Of a stretch of 64,000 nt of DNA, positions 26,935 to 35,801 are shown one piece after another. The first letter of the stretch is position 1. Each line of letters starts with the position of its first letter. Below the pieces are notes generated by a model that saw only the letters and a list, made by a program, of their open reading frames with translations, had not been told where the DNA came from and searched no databases. The stretch spans positions 19,510 through 83,509 of the forward strand of contig JAHHHJ010000027.1 of NCBI GenBank assembly GCA_019359445.1, given 5' to 3'. Origin of the DNA: Kastovskya adunca ATA6-11-RM4 (GTDB taxonomy: Bacteria > Cyanobacteriota > Cyanobacteriia > Cyanobacteriales > Coleofasciculaceae). Made by a program: the position numbers and the translations under genes.

Positions 26935-28542
26935 ATGAACCTGATCACCTTTTTGTTGCGCTCCTCCTGGATTACAGTGGCGATCGCAATAGTCACCGGA
27001 GGACTCAGCGGTGCTGGCAGTGCGATGTTGATTGCCTCGATTAATGCTGCCATTAGCAATCCCAATCAAGCAACCAATCAACTACTAGCTAGCTTTGTTG
27101 GACTCGCGATTCTTACACTGATTTCCGGTATCGGTTCGCAAATTTTGCTGGCTCGGCTATCTCAGCAGGCGATTTACAAAATGCGGCTTCAACTTAGCCA
27201 CCGGATTCTTGCCTGCCCGCTACGAAGTTTGGAGGAATTGGGAGCAAATCGCCTCCTAGCAACGCTGACGGACGATATTCAAGCAATTTCTAATACGGTG
27301 CTGAATATCCCGTTTATATGTGTCAATGGAGCGCTAGTCATTGGCTGTTTGGGCTATCTGGCATGGCTGTCGTGGGGTGTGTTTTTGACAACGCTGGTGG
27401 TGATTGGGATTGCGATCGTCATCATCCAACTGATGCTCAATCATGTTTATACACTGCTGCGATTGGCTCGCGATCAGCAAGACTTGCTGCTTAAGCACTT
27501 CCGCTCTATTACGGATGGGATTAAAGAGTTAAAGCTGCATACCTCTCGTCGTGCTGCCTTCCTGGATGAAGACTTTCAGGCGACCGCTGCTGCCTTTCGG
27601 GACTACGAAATTCGGGCAGAAAGCATTGCCGCCGTGACGCTAAATTTCAGTAGTCTGCTGTTTTTTGGCATTCTAGGAGTACTGGTATTTGGTCTGCCGC
27701 AATTTACTAGCGTTACAACTCCAGTTTTATCAGCCTATGCGTTGACCATCACCTATCTGGCAAGACCGATTGAAAGCATCATAGGGGTTCTGCCCGGTTT
27801 GAGTCGGGGCGGCGTGGCGCTCAAGAAGATTGAGGAGTTAGGACTGTCTCTCGCGACTCACGCTGAGTCATCGAATGCAACGGCTTTATCTCCACAGTCG
27901 TTCCAACATCAGATTGAGCTGATTGATGTCACCCACACTTATCATACGGAGCAGGAGGGACAGTTTACGCTTGGCCCTATTAATTTGTCATTTCAGCCCG
28001 GCGAATTGGTTTTTATTGTAGGGGGGAACGGGAGTGGTAAGTCTACGCTAGCAAAGCTAATTGTGGGGCTGTATGCGCCGGATTCGGGAGAGATTGGTTG
28101 GGATGGTCGAAGATTGACAGAGCGCGATCGCGACTCCTATCGTCAGCTTTTTTCTGCTGTGTTTTCAGACTTTTACCTATTTGAACGACTCCTCGGCATC
28201 CAGCTCAAAAATTTGGATGACCAAGCACAACAGTATCTGCAACGACTTCAACTTGAGCACAAAGTCCGTGTTAATGAAGGAATGCTCTCAACGATGGAGT
28301 TATCGCAAGGTCAACGCAAACGATTAGCGTTGCTCACCGCTTATTTAGAAGATCGCCCGATTTATCTATTTGATGAGTGGGCGTCCGATCAAGACCCCTT
28401 GTTTCGAGAAATCTTTTACAAGCAGATTTTGCTTGAGCTGAAACAGCGGGGCAAAACGGTGTTGGCGATTAGTCATGACGACCGCTACTTTCATCTTGCC
28501 GATCGGCTGATTAAGCTTGAGTATGGTCAACGTGTCGCTTGA
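26935..28542 (+). CDS. Cyclic peptide export-type ABC transporter (fused membrane and ATPase domains)
   Basis: A 535-residue half-size exporter. Six transmembrane helices occupy about residues 1-300, and the ATPase about 315-535. The Walker A motif is GGNGSGKST, the signature LSQGQRKRLALL, and the Walker B block YLFDEWASDQDP. That last block is typical of the SyrD/PvdE-like 'cyclic peptide exporter' family (TIGR01194). The family exports peptides such as siderophore or lipopeptide products. No NRPS or peptide gene is adjacent, so the cargo is unknown. A possible RiPP locus lies 10 kb away on the other strand. Confidence 0.9.
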   Translation: MNLITFLLRSSWITVAIAIVTGGLSGAGSAMLIASINAAISNPNQATNQLLASFVGLAILTLISGIGSQILLARLSQQAIYKMRLQLSHRILACPLRSLEELGANRLLATLTDDIQAISNTVLNIPFICVNGALVIGCLGYLAWLSWGVFLTTLVVIGIAIVIIQLMLNHVYTLLRLARDQQDLLLKHFRSITDGIKELKLHTSRRAAFLDEDFQATAAAFRDYEIRAESIAAVTLNFSSLLFFGILGVLVFGLPQFTSVTTPVLSAYALTITYLARPIESIIGVLPGLSRGGVALKKIEELGLSLATHAESSNATALSPQSFQHQIELIDVTHTYHTEQEGQFTLGPINLSFQPGELVFIVGGNGSGKSTLAKLIVGLYAPDSGEIGWDGRRLTERDRDSYRQLFSAVFSDFYLFERLLGIQLKNLDDQAQQYLQRLQLEHKVRVNEGMLSTMELSQGQRKRLALLTAYLEDRPIYLFDEWASDQDPLFREIFYKQILLELKQRGKTVLAISHDDRYFHLADRLIKLEYGQRVA

Positions 28543-28663
28543 TGTACTACGCAGAAAAGAACGTCTCATAGGGGAAGCGATCGCCTGTAGCTCCGTGTCC
28601 GAGGCGATCGCACTTACAACAGGCTAGACTAAACTTGACCAGTTTTGACTAGAGGATATTACC

Positions 28664-28945
28664 TTGCAAATTACCATTGACTTACCAGACGAAATTGCGA
28701 GCACAATCAAGGCAAAGTGGGATAACTTCCCTCGAAAAGTATTGGAGTCTTTAGCAATAGAAGCTTACAGACAGGGAGTAATCACTTCTGCTGAGGTGGG
28801 GAGAATGCTAAACATATCTTCTCGCTACGAGGTCGATAGTTTTCTCAAGCAAGCACAAGCCTATTTGCACTATAACGAAGCTGATTTTGAGCAGGATTTG
28901 CTAACAATGCAAAAAATAGAGGCTCAAAGAAAAGCAGAAATGTAA
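28664..28945 (+). CDS. UPF0175 family antitoxin
   Basis: A 93-residue protein starting at TTG 28664, with AGAGGA seven bases upstream. QITIDLPDEIASTIKAKW and LAIEAYRQGVITSAEVGRML match UPF0175, a small helix-turn-helix family usually paired with DUF3368 PIN toxins. Its stop codon TAA (28943-28945) shares one base with the ATG of the next gene, so the two are translationally coupled. Expected role: bind and neutralise the toxin and repress the operon. Confidence 0.9.
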   Translation: MQITIDLPDEIASTIKAKWDNFPRKVLESLAIEAYRQGVITSAEVGRMLNISSRYEVDSFLKQAQAYLHYNEADFEQDLLTMQKIEAQRKAEM

Positions 28946-29430
28946 TGGCAATTGTCTCAGATACTTCACCTCTATGCTATCTGGTGCTAATTGATTTGAT
29001 TGATTTGTTACCAGAGCTATATGGCAAGGTGATTATTCCTCAGGCTGTACTCAATGAATTATCTGTACCTCAATCACCTGAACGGGTTCAATCTTGGATA
29101 GGTAAAGAATTTCCTGATTGGCTTGAAGTTCAACCAATAGAAGATTTACCGGACGTAGAGCTAGGTCAACTGGATTTAGGAGAGCAAGAAGCAATCATTC
29201 TAGCTGAGCACATTAGAGCGGATTTTATTGTCTTAGATGATAGGCAAGCAAGACAGATAGCTTTGCAGCGTGGTTTAAACATTATTGGCTTACTTGGTAT
29301 TTTGGGTGTTGCCACACAGCGAAATTTGATTAATTTCTCTGTTGCTATTGAGCGTTTACAACAGACTACTTTTCGCGCTTCACCTGTTCTAATTAAATCT
29401 TTGCTAGAGCGATATCAGGCTACTGAGTAG
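28945..29430 (+). CDS. DUF3368 PIN-domain toxin (VapC-like ribonuclease)
   Basis: A 161-residue PIN-fold protein. The acidic nuclease residues are visible: Asp in SDTSPLCYLV, Glu in LGEQEAIILAE and the Asp pair in IVLDDRQARQ. PIN toxins cut RNA when freed from antitoxin. It is coupled to the UPF0175 gene by a one-base overlap, forming a complete type II module. The same family occurs as a pseudogene at 9544, so this genome has taken up and lost such modules. Confidence 0.9.
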   Translation: MAIVSDTSPLCYLVLIDLIDLLPELYGKVIIPQAVLNELSVPQSPERVQSWIGKEFPDWLEVQPIEDLPDVELGQLDLGEQEAIILAEHIRADFIVLDDRQARQIALQRGLNIIGLLGILGVATQRNLINFSVAIERLQQTTFRASPVLIKSLLERYQATE

Positions 29431-29523
29431 AAAACCAAGTCGGGATGAGCCTTAGCCAAAAACATTGCTAACAGTAGAGTTAATGTCACTTTTCCAGAAC
29501 CCGCCCGACTCGATTGAGTTCAC

Positions 29524-30315
29524 TTAAATCCACTCGACAATCACCGGGGTGTGATCGCTGGGTTTGGGTAGCTTCCTAGGGGCAATATCAATTCTGCAAC
29601 TGGAGGCTTGCTCGTAAAGTTTGGGGGTGAGGTAGTGATGGTCAATTCGCCAACCCATGTTGCGGCTAAAGGCATTGGTGCGGTAGTCCCACCAGCTATA
29701 GTGTCCAGTTTCGGTGGTGAATTTGCGGAAGGCGTCAGCTAACCCGATCTCTAAGACGGATTGTAGGGCTTGGCGTTCAACGGGAGACGCCATGATGTGC
29801 TTCTCTTTACCTTTGGGATTATGAATATCCCGGTCTTCTAAAGCAATGTTGAAGTCTCCGCAAATGCACAACTCGTAGGGCTGCTTATCTAGTAAGGTTT
29901 GCAAGTATTCCCGCAAGACTTTGAGCCAGAGGAGTTTGTAGTCATATTTTTCGCTACCAACTGCCGAGCCATTGGGAACGTAGAGGTTAACGATGCGAAC
30001 ATCTCCGACGATGCCAGTAATTACCCGTTTTTGTTCGTCTAACTCGCCAACAGTCTCGGCATCAAGGAGGGGGGAAAAGCCTGTACTGACTTGTTCCAGG
30101 GGAGTGCGGCTGAAGATGGCGACACCGTTGTAGGATTTTTGCCCAGATATATAGAGGTGATAGCCTAATTCTTCAAAAGGCGATCGCGGAAACTGGACCT
30201 CCATCACTTTCGTTTCTTGCAAGCACAAAACGTCCACAGGATTATTTTGCAACCACTCCACCACTTGATCCTGGCGAGTCCGAATTGAATTGACATTCCA
30301 CGTAGCGACTTTCAT
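29524..30315 (-). CDS. xth: Exodeoxyribonuclease III
   Basis: A 263-residue endonuclease/exonuclease/phosphatase-fold enzyme of base-excision repair that cleaves AP sites and trims 3' ends. Motifs: WNVNSIRTR, LCLQETKV (metal-binding Glu), CGDFNIALEDRD (catalytic Asp and Asn) and KPSDHTPV (Asp-His near the end). I start at ATG 30315 (MKVATWNVNS), the family's usual start, rather than an in-frame TTG two codons upstream. It is followed by a coding-free 95 bases up to the toxin gene end. Confidence 0.96.
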   Translation of the reverse strand: MKVATWNVNSIRTRQDQVVEWLQNNPVDVLCLQETKVMEVQFPRSPFEELGYHLYISGQKSYNGVAIFSRTPLEQVSTGFSPLLDAETVGELDEQKRVITGIVGDVRIVNLYVPNGSAVGSEKYDYKLLWLKVLREYLQTLLDKQPYELCICGDFNIALEDRDIHNPKGKEKHIMASPVERQALQSVLEIGLADAFRKFTTETGHYSWWDYRTNAFSRNMGWRIDHHYLTPKLYEQASSCRIDIAPRKLPKPSDHTPVIVEWI

Positions 30316-30376
30316 CTTCAAGGGTAAGTAGGCAACAGAAAGTATTCTAGCCCCTAGCCTCTACCCTATCGGCTGG

Positions 30377-32023
30377 TTACATCTTGCAACTCAAATCTCC
30401 AGCTTTTCGTGTAAAGCGGAGATTTTCACCGTAATCTACCGGACAGTCAATCACAGCCGGGACATCTTGTGCCAGGGCGGTTTTGAGCGTGGGAATCAAG
30501 TCTGCTGCCGATTCGATGCGATAGCCTTTCAACCCCATGCTTTCGGCAAGTTTCACAAAATCTGGATTGCTGAAATGGACAAAGGCGGACTCTCCAAACT
30601 GATTTTGTTGCTTCCACTCAATCAATCCATAGCCGCCATCATTGAAAATCAAAGTCACAAACGGCGTACCGACGCGCAATGCTGTTTCTAATTCCTGACA
30701 GTTCATCATAAAGCCGCCATCTCCCGTCACGGCTACCACCTTGCGATGGGGATGAACCAGCTTGGCAGCGATCGCTCCTGGTAGAGCAATTCCCATTGCC
30801 GCAAATCCATTAGAAATAATACAGGTACGGGGGCGATCGCCATGATAGTGTCGTGCCATCCACATTTTGTGCGCCCCAACATCACAGATAGCAATATCCT
30901 CCGGTTCCAGCACTTGCCGCAAATCGTAGATTAATTTTTGGGGCTTAATGGGAAAACCGTCATCGTTGGCGTATTCTTCATAATCTGCTCGGATATCTGA
31001 CCGTAAGTCCTCAATATCAGAGACAGTCTTTCCTTCACGGTTGGCTCGCTGCAAGATTTCCGTCAGGGAATCAGAAATATCGCCCACGACTTCCACCGTC
31101 GGAATATAGCTGCTGTCAATCTCTGCGGGAGTCGCCCCAATGTGAATAATCGGAACTTCCCCAGTAGGATTCCATTTCTTCGGAGAATACTCAATTAAGT
31201 CGTACCCGATCGCAATCACTAAGTCAGCCCGATCAAAGGCGCAACTCACATAATCTCGCTGCTGGAGTCCCACCGTCCACAGAGCTAAAGGATGGGTATA
31301 AGGCATCACCCCTTTACCCATGAAGGTATTTGCCACAGGAATACTCAAGCGGGAAGCAAACTCTGTGAGCGCTTCACTAGCATCGGCACGAATTGCCCCG
31401 TTTCCGACTAAAATCAACGGATATTTGGCGGCAGAAATCGCTTTAGCGGCGTTATTGAGAGTCCGCAAAGATGAATAGGTTTTTTCTTGACTGTCCCTAT
31501 TTAAGGGTTTGCCAGTCACAGACATCGCTGCAATATTTTCTGGCAAATCAATATGCACTGCCCCTGGTTTTTCACTTTGGGCAATTTTGAATGCCTTACG
31601 GACAATTTCTGGGGTATTACTAGGACGAACGATTTGAGTACTCCATTTCGTCACCGGATCAAACATTGCCACCAAGTCCAGATATTGATGGGATTCAATG
31701 TGCATCCGGTCTGTTCCTACCTGACCTGTAATTGCCACCAAGGGTGCGCCATCAAGATTGGCATCGGCAACGCCAGTCATCAAGTTAGTTGCCCCTGGCC
31801 CTAAAGTAGATAAGCACACTCCCGCTTTCCCAGTCAGTCGTCCGTATACATCTGCCATGAACGCTGCTCCTTGTTCATGGCGGGTAGTAATAAATTGAAT
31901 TGAAGAATTCTTAAGGGCTTGGAGTACGTGCAAGTTTTCTTCGCCTGGTAGCCCAAATATATATTCAACGCCTTCATTTTCTAGACAACGTACTAGTAGC
32001 TCGGCGGTATTCATTGCGTCCAT
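30377..32023 (-). CDS. 2-Oxoglutarate decarboxylase (annotated elsewhere as acetolactate synthase large subunit)
   Basis: A 548-residue thiamine-diphosphate enzyme with the acetolactate-synthase fold. The catalytic Glu lies in TTRHEQGAAFMAD, and the ThDP/metal motif is GDGGFMMN followed by IFNDGGYG. Start at ATG 32023 with AGGGGAAG ahead. In cyanobacteria such a gene next to succinic semialdehyde dehydrogenase encodes 2-oxoglutarate decarboxylase. It yields succinic semialdehyde and bypasses the missing 2-oxoglutarate dehydrogenase (shown for Synechococcus PCC 7002). Here it directly follows that dehydrogenase gene on the same strand, which is the main reason for the call. True acetolactate synthase remains possible from sequence alone. 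Confidence 0.8.
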   Translation of the reverse strand: MDAMNTAELLVRCLENEGVEYIFGLPGEENLHVLQALKNSSIQFITTRHEQGAAFMADVYGRLTGKAGVCLSTLGPGATNLMTGVADANLDGAPLVAITGQVGTDRMHIESHQYLDLVAMFDPVTKWSTQIVRPSNTPEIVRKAFKIAQSEKPGAVHIDLPENIAAMSVTGKPLNRDSQEKTYSSLRTLNNAAKAISAAKYPLILVGNGAIRADASEALTEFASRLSIPVANTFMGKGVMPYTHPLALWTVGLQQRDYVSCAFDRADLVIAIGYDLIEYSPKKWNPTGEVPIIHIGATPAEIDSSYIPTVEVVGDISDSLTEILQRANREGKTVSDIEDLRSDIRADYEEYANDDGFPIKPQKLIYDLRQVLEPEDIAICDVGAHKMWMARHYHGDRPRTCIISNGFAAMGIALPGAIAAKLVHPHRKVVAVTGDGGFMMNCQELETALRVGTPFVTLIFNDGGYGLIEWKQQNQFGESAFVHFSNPDFVKLAESMGLKGYRIESAADLIPTLKTALAQDVPAVIDCPVDYGENLRFTRKAGDLSCKM

Positions 32024-32093
32024 TCTTAGCTTCCCCTATAAAATCGCTTTTGGAGCAAAGCAACAGAGCGGTTTGCCCTGAAGTGTTGGTGTG

Positions 32094-33461
32094 TTACTTA
32101 ACCCAGACAGTTTTGATATTGACGAATTCGTGAATACCTTGGCTGCCCAACTCGCGCCCGTAACCAGAACGCTTGATGCCGCCAAAGGGAAGACGGGGAT
32201 CGGATTTAACTAAGCCATTGATAAAGACTGCACCCGCTTCCAATTCCTCAATTAAGCGATCGCGTTCTGCTTCATCCCCTGTCCAAGCACTGGCTCCTAA
32301 GCCAAACGGTGTCGCATTTGCTAACTTTATTGCAGCGTCAATATCTGGCACCCGGAAGAGTAACGCCACAGGGCCAAAAAATTCTTCCTCATCGGCAGGG
32401 GTTCCTGGGGGGAAGTCTTTCAAAATTGTCGGAGGATAGAAGTTTCCCGATCGGTCTGATAAGGGTTTGCCTCCCGTGAGAACTTTCGCTCCTTTTTCCA
32501 GACAGGCTTGTACCTGCTCGTCTAAATCTGCCAAAATCCCCGGCGTTGCCAAGGGGCCAACATCCGTATTTTCATCCATGGGATCGCCGATTTTCAGCGC
32601 CTGGAATTTCTGCACTAACTGTTCTTCAAAACGATCCGCCACACTTTGGGCGACAATAAAGCGTTTGGCAGCGATGCAGGATTGACCGTTGTTGAGCATC
32701 CGCGCGGTCACGGCAGTATTGACGGCAGCCTCTAAATCGGCACTTTCTAAAACAATAAAGGGATCGCTCCCGCCTAGTTCTAAAACGGTTTTCTTAATTT
32801 GCTTCCCGGCGGCTGCCGAAAGGCTAGCCCCTGCCAGTTCGCTACCTGTGAGAGTGGCGGCTTTGACGCGGGAATCGTTAATAACTGCTTCTACCTGCTC
32901 GGAACCAATCAGTAGGCTTTGGAACGCACCTGGGGGAAAACCAGCTTCGTTAAAGATGCTTTCAATTGCCACGGCGCATTGGGGCACGTTGGAGGAGTGC
33001 TTGAGTAAGCCCACGTTCCCTGCCATTAAGGCGGGGGCTGCAAACCGGAACACTTGCCAGAAGGGGAAGTTCCAGGGCATGACGGCAAGAACAGGGCCCA
33101 GGGGCTGATAGCGCACAAAGCTGCGGCTTGCATCGGTGGAGGCGGGAGCATCTGCCAGAAAGGATTCGGCTTTGTCGGCGTAGTAGCGACACCCTACTGC
33201 ACATTTTTCTGCTTCTGCGATCGCGCTTTTGAGGGTTTTCCCCATTTCTATAGTCATAATCTCGCCAAATTTAGCGCGATCGCGTTCTAAAATCTCGGCG
33301 GCTTTATTGAGCCACTCAGCCCGTTGGGCAAATGTCGTTTTTCTATATTCCTCAAAGGTCTTGTGCGCCAGCTCTAGTTTTTCTTCTATCTGTTCGCTGG
33401 TTAGCGGCTCGAAAGTTTTTAGGGTTTTACCTGTTGCCGGGTTAGTTGTAGCGATACCCAT
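32094..33461 (-). CDS. gabD: Succinic semialdehyde dehydrogenase
   Basis: An aldehyde dehydrogenase of 455 residues that oxidises succinic semialdehyde to succinate. I start at ATG 33461 (MGIATTNPATGK), with a GGGAG Shine-Dalgarno, not at 33536. The catalytic Glu is in VLELGGSDPFIV and the nucleophilic Cys in NNGQSCIAAKRF; MPWNFPFWQVFR contacts the cofactor. The 70-base gap to the decarboxylase gene, same strand, implies one operon, with this gene first. Together they convert 2-oxoglutarate to succinate. Confidence 0.93.
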   Translation of the reverse strand: MGIATTNPATGKTLKTFEPLTSEQIEEKLELAHKTFEEYRKTTFAQRAEWLNKAAEILERDRAKFGEIMTIEMGKTLKSAIAEAEKCAVGCRYYADKAESFLADAPASTDASRSFVRYQPLGPVLAVMPWNFPFWQVFRFAAPALMAGNVGLLKHSSNVPQCAVAIESIFNEAGFPPGAFQSLLIGSEQVEAVINDSRVKAATLTGSELAGASLSAAAGKQIKKTVLELGGSDPFIVLESADLEAAVNTAVTARMLNNGQSCIAAKRFIVAQSVADRFEEQLVQKFQALKIGDPMDENTDVGPLATPGILADLDEQVQACLEKGAKVLTGGKPLSDRSGNFYPPTILKDFPPGTPADEEEFFGPVALLFRVPDIDAAIKLANATPFGLGASAWTGDEAERDRLIEELEAGAVFINGLVKSDPRLPFGGIKRSGYGRELGSQGIHEFVNIKTVWVK

Positions 33462-33536
33462 TTTTTCGCTCTCCCTTCCCAAGTGATTGGGATAGCCTTT
33501 CCCCCCCCAGTCTACTGCGAAGCCAAATTTCCCCAC

Positions 33537-33874
33537 CTGATATGTTGCAGAAGAAATACGTTCTCTGTTGAATTGCGATCGCCAACTGGTAAGACATTGC
33601 CAACTTTCTTAAATTTTTCTAAATTCAGTTAGTTAAACTCTCAGATTTTCTTTATAAATATTTTAGATTCCTGAACCTGCGTTAAAATAAAACTGTTGCT
33701 AATTTTGTCTCCTAGCTTGGATAGCCTTTTCCTTGAAAAAAGCAAAGGCTTGACAACCTGAGGTCAGACAAGAACTAGCACATAGCAAGCGCCTAGTCGC
33801 CGCTTAGGGGAGTGCCCTGTCCACTCTTCTTGTGAGGATAATTTGTAAAATCCACGACTTCCTCTAAAGAGAGC
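33537..33874. other. Divergent intergenic region with a structured leader
   Basis: About 340 bases between the dehydrogenase and the first receiver gene. It should contain both promoters. The only clear element is the conserved leader at 33787-33828. Otherwise it is AT-rich, with no gene. Confidence 0.45.
33787..33828 (+). promoter_or_regulatory. Conserved two-hairpin leader upstream of the first receiver gene
   Basis: This stretch is nearly the same as 35097-35137, which sits at an equal distance from the second receiver gene start. Two short stems recur in both: AAGCG/CGCTT and GAGTG/CACTC. The loops differ (CCTAGTCGC against CCTGCTAGC; CCCTGTC against CTCTGTC). Conserved stems with changed loops suggest a structured RNA leader. 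It ends 46 bases before the start codon. Confidence 0.55.
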
Positions 33875-34333
33875 ATGGGTTACTTAGAAGATTCTTTTTA
33901 CGACCTTCGACAGTCTATTGTTGGCAGTGGGATTCAACTCTCCCAGAGTAGTCGGCCACTTGTTTTGGCAGTCGATGATGATGAAGATAACTTGTTGTTG
34001 ATGGCTTATGCTTTAGAGCAACCAAACTGTACACTGCTTGCAGCTAAAGATGGTAAAAGCGCTCTTTCCCTGGCACAAACCTATCAACCTAACTTGATAT
34101 TGCTCGATATTCTTTTGCCGGATTTGAGCGGGATCGAAGTCGTTTCTCAATTGCGACAAGACCCCAGAACTGCAAAAATTCCAGTGATTGCAGTGACGGC
34201 ATTCGCAAAACCAGAAGACCGAGAGCGTCTGATCGTTGCGGGCTGTAATGACTATATCTGTAAGCCTTATCTCTTGGAAGATCTAGAAGCCTTAATCCAG
34301 CCTTATCTGAGTTCAGCATTGATTATCTCTTGA
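33875..34333 (+). CDS. Stand-alone receiver-domain response regulator
   Basis: A 152-residue protein with one REC domain and no output domain. Acidic pocket: VDDDEDN; phospho-acceptor Asp in LLDILLPDLSG; conserved Thr in VTAFAKPED; Lys in CKPYLLEDLE. About 28 residues precede the domain. Such CheY-like proteins pass phosphate by contact. It shares a 5' leader with the paralogue at 35185. Its end overlaps the convergent DUF2294 gene by 11 bases. Confidence 0.95.
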   Translation: MGYLEDSFYDLRQSIVGSGIQLSQSSRPLVLAVDDDEDNLLLMAYALEQPNCTLLAAKDGKSALSLAQTYQPNLILLDILLPDLSGIEVVSQLRQDPRTAKIPVIAVTAFAKPEDRERLIVAGCNDYICKPYLLEDLEALIQPYLSSALIIS

Positions 34334-34724
34334 CTTTTGAAATAGTCTCAGGATTGCTAACCTCTGGGGTTCCTCCCAAAATTACGATCATGCCGGAGCG
34401 ACCCGTTATCAACGCCGCATTAATTAACAAGTCCAGAACTGGCACCCCTAGTACTGTTTCTATCAATGCCTTAAGTTGTGGCTCTATCGCTTTTTCCAAA
34501 TCCGACCGCACTTGTTCCGCTAATGCCACTTGACCATTGCTTGCTAGAAGTTGCTCTGGTGCCGTAATTGCGCCCTCAAGAACTACTGCTAGCTTCTCAT
34601 CAAAAAGCTGACAGGTGACCTTACTCGGTTGATGCCCCAACTGGTCACGGTAAAGCGATTGGAGACGCTGTGAGAGAAGGCGTTCTAACTGACCACGCGT
34701 CAACTTTCTTTTTTGCTGCTCCAT
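34323..34724 (-). CDS. DUF2294 family protein
   Basis: A 133-residue protein matching DUF2294: TRGQLERLLSQRLQSLYRDQ, LGHQPSKVTCQLFDEKLAVV and the ending FVxILGGTPE-like GMIVILGGTPEV. It has no signal peptide or membrane helix. Members occur in many bacteria; the role is unknown. It overlaps the end of the receiver gene on the other strand. Confidence 0.85.
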   Translation of the reverse strand: MEQQKRKLTRGQLERLLSQRLQSLYRDQLGHQPSKVTCQLFDEKLAVVLEGAITAPEQLLASNGQVALAEQVRSDLEKAIEPQLKALIETVLGVPVLDLLINAALITGRSGMIVILGGTPEVSNPETISKVKR

Positions 34725-35184
34725 AGTTGGGAAAGTATATAAATAAAAGTATCTTAAGGTATATTTGAATAAATATTTAGTAATTTATTAATCTCTACTG
34801 CTGCCACAGGTTAAGGAAGGTCAAGGGTTATAAGAATTTTTGTTAAGTCATTGTAAGGGATAAATCAGGAGGGATAGGTCTAAATAAACTCCCCGTAGGC
34901 TTTTTTTCACTATTTACTCGCTATGTAACTCAAAAAAGCCTCAATTTGGCAATATTTCACCACTTATGTCTAAATATCTGGTCTTTTTGGCTATTTATGA
35001 TTATGATAAAGTCCAACCCTATACAGATGTTCTTCATCAAAATCTCATAAAGATCATCTGTTGATCAACTTGATCCTACGTGAGCCAGTCTGTGTCAAGC
35101 GCCTGCTAGCCGCTTGGGGAGTGCTCTGTCCACTCTGTTATGGAAGATTGCCTCAGGAACTAAATAATTTCCTTGGAGCTAATA
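34725..35184. other. Divergent gap upstream of the second receiver gene
   Basis: About 460 bases with no gene. It holds the promoters of the DUF2294 and second receiver genes and the leader at 35097-35137. The left part is AT-rich. No other repeat, hairpin or RNA was recognised. Confidence 0.45.
35097..35137 (+). promoter_or_regulatory. Second copy of the two-hairpin leader
   Basis: Homologous to 33787-33828, with the same stems and altered loops. It ends 47 bases before the GTG start at 35185, the same spacing as the first copy. This supports a leader duplicated with the gene and kept under selection. Confidence 0.55.
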
Positions 35185-35595
35185 GTGGATAAAGAACCTT
35201 CGCACCTGCCCAACAAGCAGTCTGCGGATTATAGACCGTTGGTTTTGGCAGTAGATGACAATGAAGACAATTTAGCGCTGATTGCGGTTGTACTGGAGTT
35301 ATTTGGTTGTGCTTTCCTCACAGCTATGAATGCTCAAACGGCTCTCGATTTGGCTGCAAATAATGAGCTGAACTTGATTTTGATGGATATGATGCTCCCC
35401 GACATGAGCGGAATGGAGGTTGTTAGCCATCTCAAAGCTAATCCGCAAACGGCAGAAGTCCCTGTTATTGCAATCACAGCCTTAGCAAGAGCAGAAGATA
35501 AAGAGCAAATGATTGCTGCTGGTTGTGTAGACTACATCAGCAAGCCTTACGTTATTGAGGAGCTAGAAGAGCTTTTGGCAAAGTATCTACATTGA
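35185..35595 (+). CDS. Stand-alone receiver-domain response regulator, paralogue
   Basis: A 136-residue REC-only protein. A TTG at 35173 is in frame, but GGAG at 35175-35178 lies six bases before GTG 35185, which is the better start. Motifs: AVDDNEDN, phospho-acceptor Asp in LMDMMLPDMSG, Thr in ITALARAED, Lys in SKPYVIEELE. It is clearly a paralogue of the protein at 33875 (shared VVSHLKxxPQTAxVPVIAIT pattern). A composite repeat starts directly after the stop. Confidence 0.94.
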   Translation: MDKEPSHLPNKQSADYRPLVLAVDDNEDNLALIAVVLELFGCAFLTAMNAQTALDLAANNELNLILMDMMLPDMSGMEVVSHLKANPQTAEVPVIAITALARAEDKEQMIAAGCVDYISKPYVIEELEELLAKYLH

Positions 35596-35599
35596 AGTC

Positions 35600-35801
35600 A
35601 GAGTGCTGAGTCCTAAGTCCTGAGTCCTGAGTCCTGAGTCCTGAGCGGGAAGAAAGTATAAAGGGTGAAGTATGAAGGATGAAATAGACGATTGGAGTAA
35701 TGGCTAATCGTCATCAATTTTTCTCTCCCCTGCTCCCCTGCTCCCTCGCTCCCCTGCACCCCTGCACCCCTGCACCCCTGCTCCCCCGCTCCTCATCTCC
35801 C
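35600..35801. repeat. Composite repeat A, in a convergent gap
   Basis: Four blocks in order: GAGTCCT heptamers (35600-35645), GAAGTATRAAGG-type units (35648-35683), a core with inverted arms GACGATT (35687-35693) and AATCGTC (35706-35712), then CTCCCCTG octamers (35723-35800). It fills nearly the whole gap between the receiver gene and the convergent alcohol dehydrogenase. The core and octamers recur inverted at 54.1 kb. Confidence 0.85.

Noticed and set aside
33787..33828. The receiver-gene leader as a tRNA or known riboswitch
   Set aside because: No cloverleaf, no T-loop, and the stems do not match any riboswitch I can recall.
35600..35801. The repeat region as a possible CRISPR array
   Set aside because: Units are 7-8 base tandem repeats without unique spacers.
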